DNA of 64,000 nucleotides from Ascidia mentula. Lineage: Eukaryota; Chordata; Ascidiacea; Phlebobranchia; Ascidiidae. The notes below the pieces were generated by a model. That model was not told the origin of the DNA. It saw only the letters and a list, made by a program, of their open reading frames with translations, and searched no databases. Position 1 is the stretch's first letter. Every line of letters begins with the position of its first letter. Positions 12,925-27,200 of this stretch are shown one piece after another. The stretch lies in the NCBI GenBank assembly GCA_947561715.1, contig OX387197.1:21478266-21542265 (forward strand). Reading direction: 5' to 3'. The position numbers were made by a program, and so were the translations under genes.

Positions 12925-15900
12925 GCGCAAACACTGTTAGAGGGGCAAATGCAAGAAGAATTAGTTTACACAAGGCGAAGTTCGGGGGGTTGTAAAACAC
13001 AAGAACTACAAGAACCGCAGTTCACATAACCCTTCAGTTCTTCATGGTTTCGCACTGGCAGCCATGCAACAAGCCTTCTGATGTCTGGGCGGGAATTTCA
13101 AGGGTTCTTGTCTAACGTTATTACCCGACCCAAGCATCGAATCTCAAACTTCGAGGGCTGTTGTCATTCGAAGGCCCTTCTCTAGCCAATGTACTGGATA
13201 ACGTAACATAAGACACGTCCATTCGTTTTGCTGTTGAGGCTCTGCGTATTACAGAATACAATAGCCAATGACGCAAGCTGGACTTCTCAACACTCGTAAG
13301 ACCTTTTCAGGACATTTCGTTGGACGCAATTGTTGTTGGGGCAAAATAATTGGTCTTGTTGTCAAGAATATGTAAGACCAGAATGTTCAGTATTACGCTC
13401 GATACAACTGGTACATATTATTTTTTGAAAATGAATACAAAAACCTTGATGACATTTGATCATGATCTTGTGGCCTGGGTAAGTCCAAGCCCGAACTCTC
13501 TATATAGGGGGCACTGAACACAATCAGGACAGTTTGAAATTTGAGTCAATTTTTGCTCCTACCCAACCTTCCGAATGAACTTGTTTCGCGTACGAACTTG
13601 TGCTGTTGTAAACAGTAGTGCGTTGGTTTTGTGTTCGGGTCGATGTGCTGGTTTCATGCCAACAACAGCAGTAGTCGTTCACAACTCGCGGTCGCGGTCT
13701 GCAACGACTGCTTCCGTACTTAAACGGCATTCGCGCAATTGAAACAGGTTCCTCAAATGCACCAGTTATTGTTTCGCTTTTGAAGTCATGTAAGCTTCGT
13801 TTGAATAAGATTTTTTGGTGGTAAGCTCGAACTGTCCGCAGCCTTGTGACGCAAGTGCCTGTCGCACGGGGTCGTAACATCCAACAGATCGATTCTGAGC
13901 CTGTTGGTTGCACTTGGAAACATACGATTAACCAATTACAAGTCGCTGCGGTGCGTTTGACCCAGTCGTGCCGGGAGAGAGAAGGTACTTGACCACTCGA
14001 AAATCGCTTTGTTGTGAGCAATTTGCCTTCCACAAATCTCGTGTGAGAGTCATTGCCAAATTACCGCGACCACCCAGTCGGAATGAAGTTGCCCACTGAA
14101 GAACCAATTTCGAATCAACGAGATTTTTTTCATTAACAAGCTGTCAAACTAAAGACGTGCGAAAGTACGTTTTTTTCGCCCCACGTAAATGTTGTTTAGA
14201 ACTAAATGTGAAAGGTCAAACTTAAGGCATTTGACTAACGTGGTTGTTTTTGTATCATATACGCCGAGAAGTGTTTGACTATGGAAGAGCTTTTTTTGGT
14301 TTCTTTTTAGCTACCCTTTGCTGCAGGCAACTGGAAATTTCCACGTATAACGTTTTATCAATAAATTACCGAAATTTCGTTCAGAATCAAGATATAAGAT
14401 TTCGAGAATTTCCGGTTGATTTCTTTAGCTTATTGGCCAAGATGTCACTACATTATACTAAGAACAAAGTTTCGTCTGTGTAGCTCCGTGAAACAGTACT
14501 TCTTTAACCGTAAATTATTAACAGTTCTCAGTCACGAGTGGTCATTTCGCTATTACCTAATCACCGAGGGAACAATACCATAGGGATTGCTATCCCCTGT
14601 TGCTTGCATGGCGGCAAATTGATTCCATTTCTAGAAATTTAACTTGATTGGTCGCCGTCAGCTTTTGGTATTGATTGCAACGTCACCTGCACTCAGAGTT
14701 GCCTCCAAGTTGTTGTAGTTGCTTTTAAGGGGCGCAAAGAGGCGAACGTCGTTCCACAGATTGCGCTCAAGACAAGGGAATGGGCGTCTGCATGCAAATG
14801 CAAATGCAAAATACAGGCAAGCTATTCAAAACTTGGTGCTATCGCATATCACAAAGTTTGAAACCCAACGATTTGAGCTGAACCGGCAAGAACACGGTTC
14901 GTCGCGATGACGCACGATCCCAGTGTCCCGGATGTGAACTTGCTGCTTGCTCTTTGCATTGCACACGCCAGAGGACAAAACAGCAGATTCAATCTTTATC
15001 ATAGTTTTTACTTGTTTCATCGTAAGGATACAAAAATGCCTAGGGAGTTTCGAAAAGCCATTGAACAATAATATCTTCAAGTTGTTGGATATACCAATGC
15101 TCAATGTACGTCATATATACATGTTTCACATCTATTATTTGTGTGCTTTTCGTCAATTCCCCATTGACAAAGTCTAGTTTCTGTCGCAGTGGTCGCAAGA
15201 TCCGCCCGTAATCCTGTTTCCAAAGATGGTCCCTAACCGCCCGTCGCGTCGCCGATTTTGTTTGTTGTCTTTGCCTTGTTTTCTTTGACACCCCCGACTC
15301 GCCAAGGTTTCGCGGCCTGGTCTCCTGGGACGCACAGTCCAGGCCAGCCTCACAAAGCCGACCCTGCCAACAGGGCATTGTCCGGTCTTTTTGTTGGCCC
15401 AAGAATTCGCCAAGATTGAATCATCGTCGCGCTGTTTGTCGCGGCGACCCGCTGTTCTGGGCGCATCCCTTTGCGTTTTTGGCACAGAACGTGATGCGCG
15501 GAGCCATTTGTGTTCTTTCGTCTCGGCTCGTCTTGTCTGTAGCGCAGAAATTTACCGTATTTTGGTTTTTGGCCAAAGCTATGCCGAGTTGCTGAAAACC
15601 TGCAGTCTACGCGCTCTCCGAGTATCATGTTTTGACGACAGAACAAATTTCTATTTAGTTGTTAAAGTGAATCTGTGCAGACAGTGTGTACCTTTGCTCA
15701 AACTTACGGTTAAAGTCGACATTGTTTGGTATTATTTCATAAAGGTCTAGCAAATACGGCAACAGCAACTTGTGCACGATTTTTAAGCGAATTGTGTGAA
15801 GAAACGAAGACCGAAAACGGACTAACTAATCGATATAAAATATTTCACCAAAGTTCTGGTTACTGTTTCGTTGTGGTTATAAATTGACTGGCGCCGCAAG

Positions 15901-18900
15901 CGAACAGCTTATTTATCGCTGCTGGCTATGTTCTGGCTAAGCAAAAATAATTACCAAAAGTTTTCATGAGTGATGTTTAGACAAGAGAAGATTACGTGTT
16001 TTTAAAGGGGCAGTTGTAAGTCGACTTGGAAAACCAGGTGATTCCTGATTCTCTAGTTAAACGAAGTAGAGCAAAATGCGGGTAATTCTAATGTAAGTCA
16101 GCAAAACTGAGTGAGCTTTAATTCTAGATTTAAGCTTATTTCCAGTTTTACAGAAAGTGCTACTTTATCCAACGAGATTTCTGATTCGGCGAATCGTACC
16201 GGTCAAACATGCCGGCCTTGGCGTAGAAATCATTGCCATTCCGATTGCAATGAAAATGTATTCCTATGGTATGAATTTAACTTGACTTGTTTATATGTTG
16301 GTAATTTAATTATATACTAATTTGAGACGCAATAAGTGGATTTGCAGTGGGAAAAAATGGTACTTGGTGGGTGCTATTATGCCGCAACTTTATTAATATT
16401 TTATCGCCCTGTTGTGCCACTGCACGGGCGGCGAAAGCCCAAACTGTGGTTGTCGACTGGATAAACTATTTATCTCCCGACTCGCAGACGGCGAATTCAT
16501 TCCGGTGATTTTGCTCACCCGTCGAGCCGGGCGGTAATACATCAATGTGTTTCCCTACTGAAGGCACGGAGATACGCAAAATAGACAACGTATGTTTTTA
16601 TTTCGCCTCATGCATAATTAAACTTTCCTGCGCCAAATGCACGTTTCATTATACCGCGAGGGTGGCGCGTTTTTTTGTGGTTGCCCGGGGCCGGATAATG
16701 CGTATATCGCGGCCTCTTCTGCTCTCAGTATGCAGGAAAAATCGTTTGATTTCGCGGCGCCAGCTTCCCCAAAGGGCTTTCACATCTTACCAACCCACGT
16801 CCCGTGTAATTTTATCGACGTGTGGAGACGAACGCGTCAGATATCTACATTTGTTCGGCAGCGGAACGGACCGTTCCGTGTGGCTTACGTGCATAATGCT
16901 TGTTTTTTTGCTTTGACTCACTCTGTAATAGCAAGGAACATCACATTTATCGGCGATACCTTCTGCAGATACTCGTCTCTTTATTTAGGTAATGTCATAC
17001 GTCACAGGACCGATGCACACGTCTAACTTTTGGGCTTCAGAAGAAAACTGGCACTTTATACATATTCTAAAACCAGACCGACGCATTTTCGCTAAAGGCG
17101 TATTTTTTTCAAAGTAATTGTAGCTTGAACTTATTGGAAGAATTAATAAACAATTAGTACATACCCTATGGGTCTCCACGCATTGCGCGGTTGTTTTCCC
17201 CTATAATCAGTAACCAGAAAACCCCTGTCCGTGCCCTGGTGCCAAGAGCTTCGTCCTTAGTTTGAAACAAGGGTGGGTGACTGGGCGTTGCCGGTTTCCT
17301 CGGCTGCTATTTTTACTTACAACAAAAATATTTTCGCGTTATTTCTGTCGCCTTCGTGAAAGAATTCATTCTTTCACTGATTGAGAGTTACAATGCCCAC
17401 CAACCTATGATAACACCCGGGGGTGAATTTCTTATTGCGGAATGCGCTTGGTGGGACGCTCTGTATAAATGGCTTGCGGTTTCCCCAAGGCACGTCTGTG
17501 CGGGGTTTTACCGTCGAAAAACGTGTTCAGTTAAGGCGCTTATTTTAAACTTAGGTCAAATTCCAGGAATGCAAATGAACTTTTTTTTGAACTTTACTTT
17601 TATTTATTTGGTGCAAACCAGTTTTATGCGAAAAAGCTTGAAATTTGGAATGTTCTTTTGTCGTTTACTAATCAGTGTCTGCGGACAACGGATAGTAATG
17701 TAATATTCATTCCATATTCCTATGTTTTGAATCTTGATTGACTGCCGCTTGAATTATGAATGTTTTTGCTGCAAAATAGTCTTTTGCTTTAAACCGGTTT
17801 ATTCCATATACCAGAAGTCGGCAACCTTACCTGTGCCGCGTGCTAGTTTACAAATTGTGCATAAATTTTAATGACTACGCGTGCCATCTTTTATACGTGG
17901 ACACCAAAATAGGTTTCGCTAGTTGCCCTTTTTCTAGTCCCCACTGCTGCGTTACCACCGCCTCATTTTATGAATACAAGACTTTTATTCTAATTTTGAA
18001 ATGTGGTGTATTAGTCTTATGGCTACAACTGAATTGTCCTGGTTTGGCACTCTATTAGAAGACTGACTTTTATATTATAAAGTACACGAGCTTTCGCGAG
18101 AACCCTCGCTTCATTAGGTGTACAATGAATTTTAATGTTTTTTTTATACCATTCCTGGACATATAGATGCGTTTTAAACATTACCCCGGCGCAACAAAAT
18201 CTCGGGCGTATAATTAATATTGAACTATGAACTCGTAAATCACTTGGAATGGCATCAATAATAAACTCGCGTGTCAGGCGATTTCCCTGTGGTGCTGATA
18301 ATGTAAAATTTCGAGTCAATATATATATATCATGGCATAAAAATTTAATGTCAGTGTTTTTCAAGTCAATTGTCCCGAGACCATAAGCTGATAGGCTGGT
18401 TAACTTAACACCGTCGTCTGAAGGCGTCCGTAGGGAGATCGACTGACATATAGGAATTCCCCATCACCGCATTCAGCAATCACTTCTCACGTCAAGTTGT
18501 GGCAGACCGAATATTACTTCCTACCACTTTCATGACCGACGAAAAGACTAATTCTGGTGGTCGACCCTTGGACCTGTTGTGAATATCATATAGCGTTTGC
18601 GACAATACTTTACAGTTTACAGCCAGGCCTGCACTCGTCTATACTTAAACAGAAATACAGTCGTTTATGTAAGTTGAAAGATTTTGGCAAATCGATCGGC
18701 TTAATTATGAAATTGTGACCGAATAAAATACACTTAATTACAAAGTGATTGAAAACAATAATATTTCTGTTTCTATCTCAATTGTTTATGTTTGAATGAT
18801 TTGTATTTACATTCCACTTTCATCTTGGTTCAAATATTTGTGGCTATTGTTTTGTCAAATCACCAAGGATTGTTCTTAAAAAGCCAACGGAATTGTGATT

Positions 18901-21093
18901 AAGTCAGGACGGGGGGAATACACTGCGCACCAACAGCGCGTATAATCTCTCGACTGATCTCATCCGCACAACGCAGTCATTTAAAGCTTGGCACGAGCAG
19001 GACAAGTGGGTATCATCACCTGGCATAGTAGATGTGATCCGCAAATTGTGGGTGGCGTAGCCGCAATGGAGATTTACGGCATTGTTGCCTGGCTTGTCGT
19101 ACAAGCCGCTTCTCTGTAACTCGACGCAACTTGTGTCGAGAGCCTGCTGTCCACCGAATCGTCTCAAACTGTCGACATGGTATCGTTTTACATTTTTACG
19201 CAAAATCAACTGTGGATTTGTTCAAACTTATTGGCGTTTAGTTTAAATCACAAACAATTCCCGCGTGTCCAGTGCCCATGTGTAAAGCGGGTGTTGTTCG
19301 CAACACGATGAAGGATTTAAGGGATTAAGCTTCTTTTGTGTATTGCACACACTGCCTTGCCACTATGAATACTGATAATGTACGCGTTGTGAATGTATGT
19401 ATGATGTAAATATCTCCGCATATTTTAATGCGCAAGCGTTAGCGACAAAAGCTTTGTAGTTCCTTCATACGGACCTCACTCTGATGCAATTACAAACGTT
19501 GCAGTTTTTCTTTCTTGCCATGCGGTAGTCAAGTCACGAGATGATATGAGGTTCATCAGAGGTGAGAAGCAGGCACGACTGCCGCTCAAGTCTATAGTGA
19601 CGCAAAAGCTATCTTCATTGCGCGATTTTACGCCACAAGGATTGACTGCAACATTTAGCAATGCAAAATAAACCATAATATGGGATGACATTGGATTTCC
19701 TATAAATAGTCTATGACGTAATAAGCTTTTTTTATGTAAAATTATTTGCTTTTGTGAAAGGAAAAATACGCCCTGTTTGTCATTTGAAAGCGCTTTTTAC
19801 TAACGTTTTGCGAATGCAGTTATTCCGAAATTCGTTCAGAACGAAGATGTTTGAAAAAACTCGTTGTCAATGACAGCTCACGTGTGCGAATTTAGGAAAT
19901 ATTCTAATCAGGACGACACGCATAGCTAAGCCGTCACGCTTAACTGCGTCGCGACACCCATAAGTGTGAATTAAAGAAACTAAAAGAGCGCCAGAGCACT
20001 CTCTCGCACATGCTCCTAGGAGGGTGGGAAAAACGTCAGTGGGCCTACTTCAGAATCGTCTGGTCGATGTCATCAGTACATTTTACCGTACAGTGGCGAG
20101 AGTGGTGGGGAAGCAATCGTGCGGTGCTACTACAGGAAGTTGTAAACGTACCAGTATTGCCAAGGCGGGTGATTCTCTGTGCACGCTGTTTTAATAATTA
20201 ACCTTGTTGACGTGTGCACAAGCACTGTGTGATAGAAAGAAGGCTACTGACCAAACGCAAGCGATAATTGTTGTTGTCTTTTGTAATCTTTTATAAGTGA
20301 TATTGGCCGGTCGGCGTAAATCCATTGCTGGTTGCGTAAATGCCGGAGTAGTATATTGTAGTCGGCGGGCAGATAGATCGTTATCTGCGGCTATACTTGC
20401 AGCGTGATCTTCCACACAAAGATAGCCTTGTTGAAACAGTCACAGTGAGGCCTGTGGCGTCGAAGTTGTACTCCGAACTTCAGTGGAAATACACTCAGCG
20501 CATTGACTGCACTTTGAAGCCCACCGGATGCTGCCTAGCTCGTTGAAACGCCAGATCTGTACCGTAAACTTGAATTGTAAAGATGCTTTTGCGTGGCACG
20601 GTTTGGTTTTGGCAGTGCGCAGGTCAGTTGTCACAAACGCTTGGCCACGCGCGTTTGAGTCGTTGCAGAAACTCCGCTGTCATCGGTCGCTCTTAGTGAC
20701 TTGTGAGTGCAGTGTTTATAGACCAATAAGTTGCATCGCGCTAAAGGGCAAGTCGGTCGAAATGCTACAGCCGCTGATACGACCGGTTGCTGCCGGAAAA
20801 TACATAAGTCACGACTTCCGTTTTTAATGCTTCGTCATAGTTACATTAGAAACGACCGCTGGGCTTTTGTTAATGTCCGGTATGGCATGAAAATGTTTGT
20901 GGGGCACACGGGTTTCATAAGCTCTGTAACCTTTCAGTAGCTGTTTAGGATTTTTGGAACGAAGTACTGTAACGTCTTTTTCGACCTGACGTAGATCGCA
21001 ATCCTCCAACTATTTCAATTTTGCAGGCTTAGTTTGGTTGTCGAAAAGGGTGGCATAAATCTGTTGTAACACATACATGTCCGCACTGTGCAG
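12925..21093. other. About 8 kb with no gene recognised
   Basis: The longest open frame (13524-14033, minus, 169 codons) has no recognisable domain and is about the length expected by chance in 64 kb. A short run of overlapping ATGCAAAT octamers lies near 14792. If the receptor's signal-peptide exon is in the window it may be here, but I could not identify it. Confidence 0.4.
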
Positions 21094-21208
21094 GTCATGG
21101 CTGACGACGGCATCACAACAGCTAAGGAATTCGTCAAGCTTCTTGCTAACCAACGCACCGCCTGCCTCAAAGACCTGGAAACGGGGGATATACCAACCGA
21201 CATCGATG
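21094..21208 (+). CDS. Receptor exon 1 found: start of hormone-receptor domain
   Basis: Acceptor CTGTGCAG precedes GTCATGGCTGACGAC; donor G/GTGAGT ends the exon in phase 1. The peptide [12 protein letters not shown], with [10 protein letters not shown] further on, aligns with the PTHR segment that carries the first ectodomain cysteine (human ADDVMTKEEQIFLL, from memory). Upstream phase is 0 if an earlier exon joins. The internal ATG at 21097 sits in strong context (GTCATGG), so translation from this exon without a signal peptide is possible though unusual. Confidence 0.8.
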
Positions 21209-24200
21209 GTGAGTTTGCCAAATTTACTTTGATAAGCTACCCTACTTTTCTGGCCGCAAATCGCAACTCGAGTGTCCAAAGTAAAACGATTAAATTTGCA
21301 TGGACTGAATAATCGTTGCAGCAAATCCGCTCTGTGTGACACCGCACGGCAAAAATCCGTTGTGTGATAAACATAAGTAAGTTCCAGTTAAAAAACAACA
21401 CAAATATACACCCTTTGAATAAAACAAACGCAGTGGTGAAACTAAAGGTGATTAAATATGTCCAGAAAATCTTTAAACCTTACCCGTTCGGACAAGCGGC
21501 GTCAGATAAATTCATACGTTTAAACAAAGATAATTTTATGATAAGTAATGTGGAGCCAATAATATGAATTTGTGCATGAGCTGCAGACAGATGGCCACTG
21601 TTTCGACCTAAAAGGTCTCATCAGTGCAGCTGGTGTGACTGTCAGACGACTTTGCTGACCAAACGGCCAAGCAAAGACTTCCACTTTGTGGTGACTATAC
21701 AGTCACACCAGCTGCACCAGCTGCACTGATTACCATGTTTCCCAATGTTCAAAACCTGTTTTCCGTTTTTATCGCAAACACTAATGTATTGTGGATCTCT
21801 GTAGCCACAGTGAAAAATCAACCGTGCTCGTGACAGCCCAACCCATCCTGACAAAAAACTCCTCTGGGTTAGGGAACGGTGGGCACTCAGGCTCTGCACG
21901 GCAACACCCGAAACCATTGCCGCCTCTTTAGTTCGAAAACGTAATAGGATCGCCGGACGTGTTACAGACTTAATAAGGGGTGACGGTCGGTTCCCCATCA
22001 CGAATGACGCCCCCCTCCCCTACACACCCTACAGTCGTCGCCTATACCCATAATGTCCCTAGCTCCTGCTCAGAGCTTCCGTATACTTTGATACTTTTTT
22101 GGTGAGATTCCAAATTCGGCTTTTTGCAGATCAGTTATTTTTAGGAGACAATTTCGTAATCGTCACGTTAAAGGGTGTTGTCTGAGGGTGTGAAAATACG
22201 GTACTCAGAGGCACCTTAACTGTTGCCAATAGGCTTTTTACGATAACGGGGACATCGAGTGGCCTTTTATACGTCAGGCGTGTTGAAAAAAGCTCTTTAG
22301 CAGGATATGCAAAAACTTTCGCATCAAAATACGAACTAATATGACAAAATTTTAAATTAAGCCTGCGTCCAATATCAGGATATCAAGATACACTTATTCA
22401 AATTTAGCAACAAGCTTTTCTCATTTGCAGTTTAAGGCTGAGACTGAGACCATGTATGTACCAATTTCTTTTCTAGGGAATCCCCTGAAGGTTTACTGTC
22501 CCGGTGAATGGGACACCTTGTCCTGTTGGCCCAGCAGTCCCCCAGGCACAAGCGTCGTCATACCTTGTCCGGAGTACGTGGAAGACTTCGTCCACTCCGG
22601 TAAGTGCTTTGCGGGAACTACATTAGTCTGTTATGTAAGCGTCCCTATTGTTGGCGTCACCTTGCATAGGGAGGTATGCACTTGCAGTTATTGCAATATA
22701 CGCGAAATGTACAATAGCATATTACATATTGATCCAATTTGAGAGCAAACGTAACGCCATGCTTTCGATCTCGACTTGCAAGATTATTATTGATTGTTGC
22801 GGTTGCGGAGAGTAAAATCCTGCGCGCTATAGTATGATCACATATCGCTGTATTCAAACAAACGTAAAGCTTTATCCTGAATGAAACTTAAATTGTGAAG
22901 AACTAATCATATGTTGACACATCTGACGACTAACTATTAGCGGAAGTGCTTAAATAAGCTTTGTAATATTTGTGTGTTTTCATAATTTCATAAATATAAA
23001 CACATCTCCATGTTGCTTTCTGGAGACATCAAACGTTTTGTTCGTCCCTACCGACTTCACATTAAAAATGTACTCGTTTGCGCACTACGGTTACTGTGGA
23101 GGCATCTTCGCCTGTAAGGAGAAATTCGAAAGCAATGATGTCCTAACGATCGTTGGATGTGTAACGCGACACTTCGAACTGGGCTGATACGGAACTTAAA
23201 GTCCGCCGCCGGCAAAAACTTCACCCAATTTTCAGGTCGTGCCCTTGATAACTAGCTCCATAACTTTGTCTATTGCGTCGTAAAGGAGGCCAAGTTTTAT
23301 GTAATAGCGGTTAAAAGAGTAAATTTGAGGCAATTTTTTGTGTGCACGTACACAATGGCGCCACATATATTTTCACAATATTTCTCCATTTTGTTCAATT
23401 AGAATGGAATTAAGGTAAATTTCGTTGTTAGCATTTTTTGTATAAATTTATTGTATAGCTAACGTAAACTAAAACACACCCACATTGGGGCTGACTCAAG
23501 CTTCTTTCCAGATAATTACGCGCCAACTAGACAGAAAATCGTTTAATCCAGCTCACATCATTCTTGATTTTTTGGCTGATATTTCTCGATACGGAGCAAT
23601 GGAATGGGAAATTGATTAAGCATTTCGTGTCACATCAGCGCACATTTCGCGTTGAACAATTAGGAACTCTATTCGTCAGTGTCTTCATGAGCTTAACGCA
23701 TTCCCTATATAAGACGACAGCGAACTTGGCGTTACCTCCAATGTGACATAATCAGCGCCGGACATCATTTCCATGTTGGGAAGTCGGAGCAAACATCAGC
23801 TCAACTTCCCTTTCCAAAGGTCACGGCGCCTTTGTTAATCTATTAATAGCTGCAACACAAATCCGACTAATTCGCCATTAGCGGGGCTTATACGCCTCAT
23901 ACGAAACTGTTGGAAAGTTATTACGCTCTAGCTTCGGAATTAAAAGATGGTCGGTAGCCATTCTCATACCGTATCGTTATAACTAAACCCACGCACGATA
24001 TAAGAACGCCATCAAAAATTACGCCTTAACCTCTGTCACTAAGTTCGTACAGCATACCATGCCGGGAATTTTAGGCCTAACCTCGGGCGCGTTGTGCGTA
24101 GAATCAGTGACTAGATTTTGCAAGAAGGACGGCTCGTGGTATCGCAGCGAGGAAGGTAACAAGACGTGGATGGACTATTCGCGCTGTTTCGGCAGCGGCT

Positions 24201-27200
24201 TCCACGAATTCAACGAGGTCGAGGACCTTATCAAGGCCGGTGGATATGTAAGACCCGCGCATTCGTGCGGTGCGAAGGACGGGAACGCAAACGAAATCCG
24301 CATCTGTTGCTCTGTGGGACTGCGAGTTAGGATGAAATTGAATGCCGCAAACCACTGTATATGAATAAATGTAAAATTTCACAATGCGTTTGAGTTTTGG
24401 AAAAAGTGTTTGTTTTGAATAGTAATTCTGTAGTCCCATCATTCCATCACAACGGTGTTTTTCACTGTGACTATATTAAACACATTTTGCAAATCATCAA
24501 ATGGTTTGCTAATGTAAAAAATATGGCACTTTCGGCCCAATATATAGAGCAATTGCAGCTTTCAATGCGTTCCCGGCTTTACGCGCGGCGAATCAATGTT
24601 ATTTACCCAACTTCCTTGTTTGTATCTATTGGAACTTGTTTTGATGTGGTGTTCGGTGGGTCTGTGTTCGAGGTAGTTGTAGCGGATTGCGCACTTTCGT
24701 CGTTTCATTTGCACAACCGTGTTCGTATGGATGCTTTCAACGCGTAGCTTTCACACACACATACACACATATATACATGTACACTCCCTGTGTCGTCTGC
24801 TTGCTGGATAGCTGAATGCTGGTCGTAGTATGATCCACGACACGACATCCGGCAATGACCTGACACTTTGTCGTTTCAGTATTTTGTAGTAGTAGTAGTA
24901 AGCTGCTGTGAAAACTAACTAAAAAGATCAATCGTGGCCACGGACTCCAATACCTTGCGACACGGGTCTTTGGCTGGCATTTTTCAACGAGAAACTATTG
25001 TTTTAAGCCGAAACTCCAATAAAATGCGTATCAACCTCTTTGGTACGCTTAGAAATTTATCGTCGAAAATCAAAACAAAGCGGGTGGCAAAACGTTGTAA
25101 TCAGGCACTCCCCACGTCTCACCTTGTGCTCGCCAATTTAATATGTAGGAATGGCGAGACGGCACTGTTGGCCGGACGGTCGTTGGGCGAAGGCAAGCGA
25201 CCAGAACCAGACTTGGAATGATTACAGCGATTGCCATTCCTTTGACAACGAGACTGACCCAAAATCTCTCGTGAGTTTAATCACCATCACGTATACCATG
25301 GATGGCACCACGAGGAGTCATTCAGGATTCCAATAACCGTTTCATTAAATAGCGTAATTCATTCTCTCGCTCGAAACAGATTTCTTTGCATGGAAATCTC
25401 TCTGCTTTCGTTTTCGGGGTCTCCCTTTTTGCTTGGATCGCCGGCTTGGGGAGCCTAGTTGCTTGGATCGCCAGGCTTTTTGTGCTTTGCCTAGTTTTTC
25501 TTTGGTGCTACAATGACCCATGTTTTAACAAAACTTGCTTGAACTTCAATAAAAAAACGTTATATTGGCGCAAAAGCTACCATTCGGAATCTAGCGAATT
25601 GTAAATAATTTACATTATACCCTGGATCAGTTTAGTCCATAACATCAAGAGAAACTTTAAATTTCAATAAATTGAATCGTGATCATGCGGGTCCTCATGT
25701 ACAACAATGAAATACCATAGCATGATACGTATTCCTGTCGAAACGGAACAGAAATCGCTGTCGCATATCATAGAGCTTTGTAGTAGTTTTCCTTCTTCTG
25801 CATGTGCATGTTGCATGATAACTCAGCGGCGGTAATGTGCATGGGCAACAATTTTTTTCAAAGAAAAACAAAACAGTAAACAATTACTGGAACCATTGCA
25901 CGTTGCCACATCATCAATTGCTATAGCGGTAGTCATACATGTGCTTTTGTATCTTGTCTTTTTGTATTAACTTGTGTGTCTTTATGTTTTGTCACATGGT
26001 TTTTGTAATGTTTCGATCGCAACGCAGGTCTCCACGCTCTATATCAAAACACACATTTTAGTGGTTCCTGATCCCAATATAGGTTCCACTGGCTTAAAGC
26101 TAGCAGCTGTGGCCTTTTCCAAATCCGGACCAAACCGGATCAAGCCGTCCGCAGTCATCCGGACGCCCGGAATCCCGCGACGCCCGCAACTCGAAACTTA
26201 TAAATAACATAAGCTTGTGGACCTGCGTTGCGTTGTCCTTACTTCTAGTGTTGTGTAATCCAAGTTTGGGTTTTGTCGGACAATTGTCGCAGCACGTTTT
26301 CTGTTTGTCCTTTGCAGCCGGAAGAGAAGAATATGATCCGGCTCTACACAGTCGGCTACTCTTTTTCTTTTGCCTCTCTCGTCATAGCAATGATCATCCT
26401 TGGTTACTTCAAGTAAGTTTACCTGATGTTCTCTAAACACATTAGGCAGAAAACTTAGTGTATTTTGTATTCGATCAATCATTTGCCTCAATCAGGCACC
26501 ATTTTCTCGTACCAACCATTTAGAGAGAAATAAATGGCTGGATTTTTATTCACTCATTGAAATTACTATTTTAGATGAAATGAAATATTTAACTTAAGTT
26601 TAGCCGATGATCACACAGGTATTCGCTAAATACCTACGTTAAAGCATGGGACTACCTTGTGGCCGAGACCTTGTGGTACTGAAAGTAATTTGGCCTTGTC
26701 GCTTGTGTTCTGATCACACGTTGCGCCGATCCACGAGCAAAAATAACAGGTTGCACTCGTGTTCGAGTTCAAATATGTTAACACCCTCCGACCAACCGGA
26801 ATATCAGAGATTTCCCAGTGTATGTGGCCATTACCATGCCATTCCCTATATATAGACCAGACAGTTGTTTCCTTTGGCAGCCTTTCGGCGCAAGACCTGT
26901 TATTGCTATTCACGACTGCTTGTTTTGCAGTGCCTGTTCATAATGGCCTCATGTACGACTATTTTGCTTTTAGCATCCAATTTATCAAAAAAGCGGTGCC
27001 TGGTATTTATCAGTGTTAATGTAATTACGAATGCAGTTTGGTATTGTTTTGAGCATACTATGTAAAGAAAATAAATCATGTTTTTTTTCCTTTGCTTGTT
27101 GGTGTCTAATCTCGCCGCTTATAAGAGATAACCGCCTGACAGCCGTGACCGGCGATAATTAGCATGCAGGTCACTCCGCACCTATGTGATTAGCACAGCA

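Noticed and set aside
13524-14033. Minus-strand open frame of 169 codons
   Set aside because: No recognisable domain, no splice or promoter context, and the length is about the longest expected by chance in 64 kb.
14785-14815. Overlapping ATGCAAAT octamers as a POU-factor site
   Set aside because: They arise from a three-unit simple repeat and no gene start is nearby.
22425-22476. Receptor exon 2 starting at the TTTGCAG acceptor (22431)
   Set aside because: Phase 1 from exon 1 would give an immediate stop; the acceptor ending at 22476 joins in frame and keeps the family alignment.
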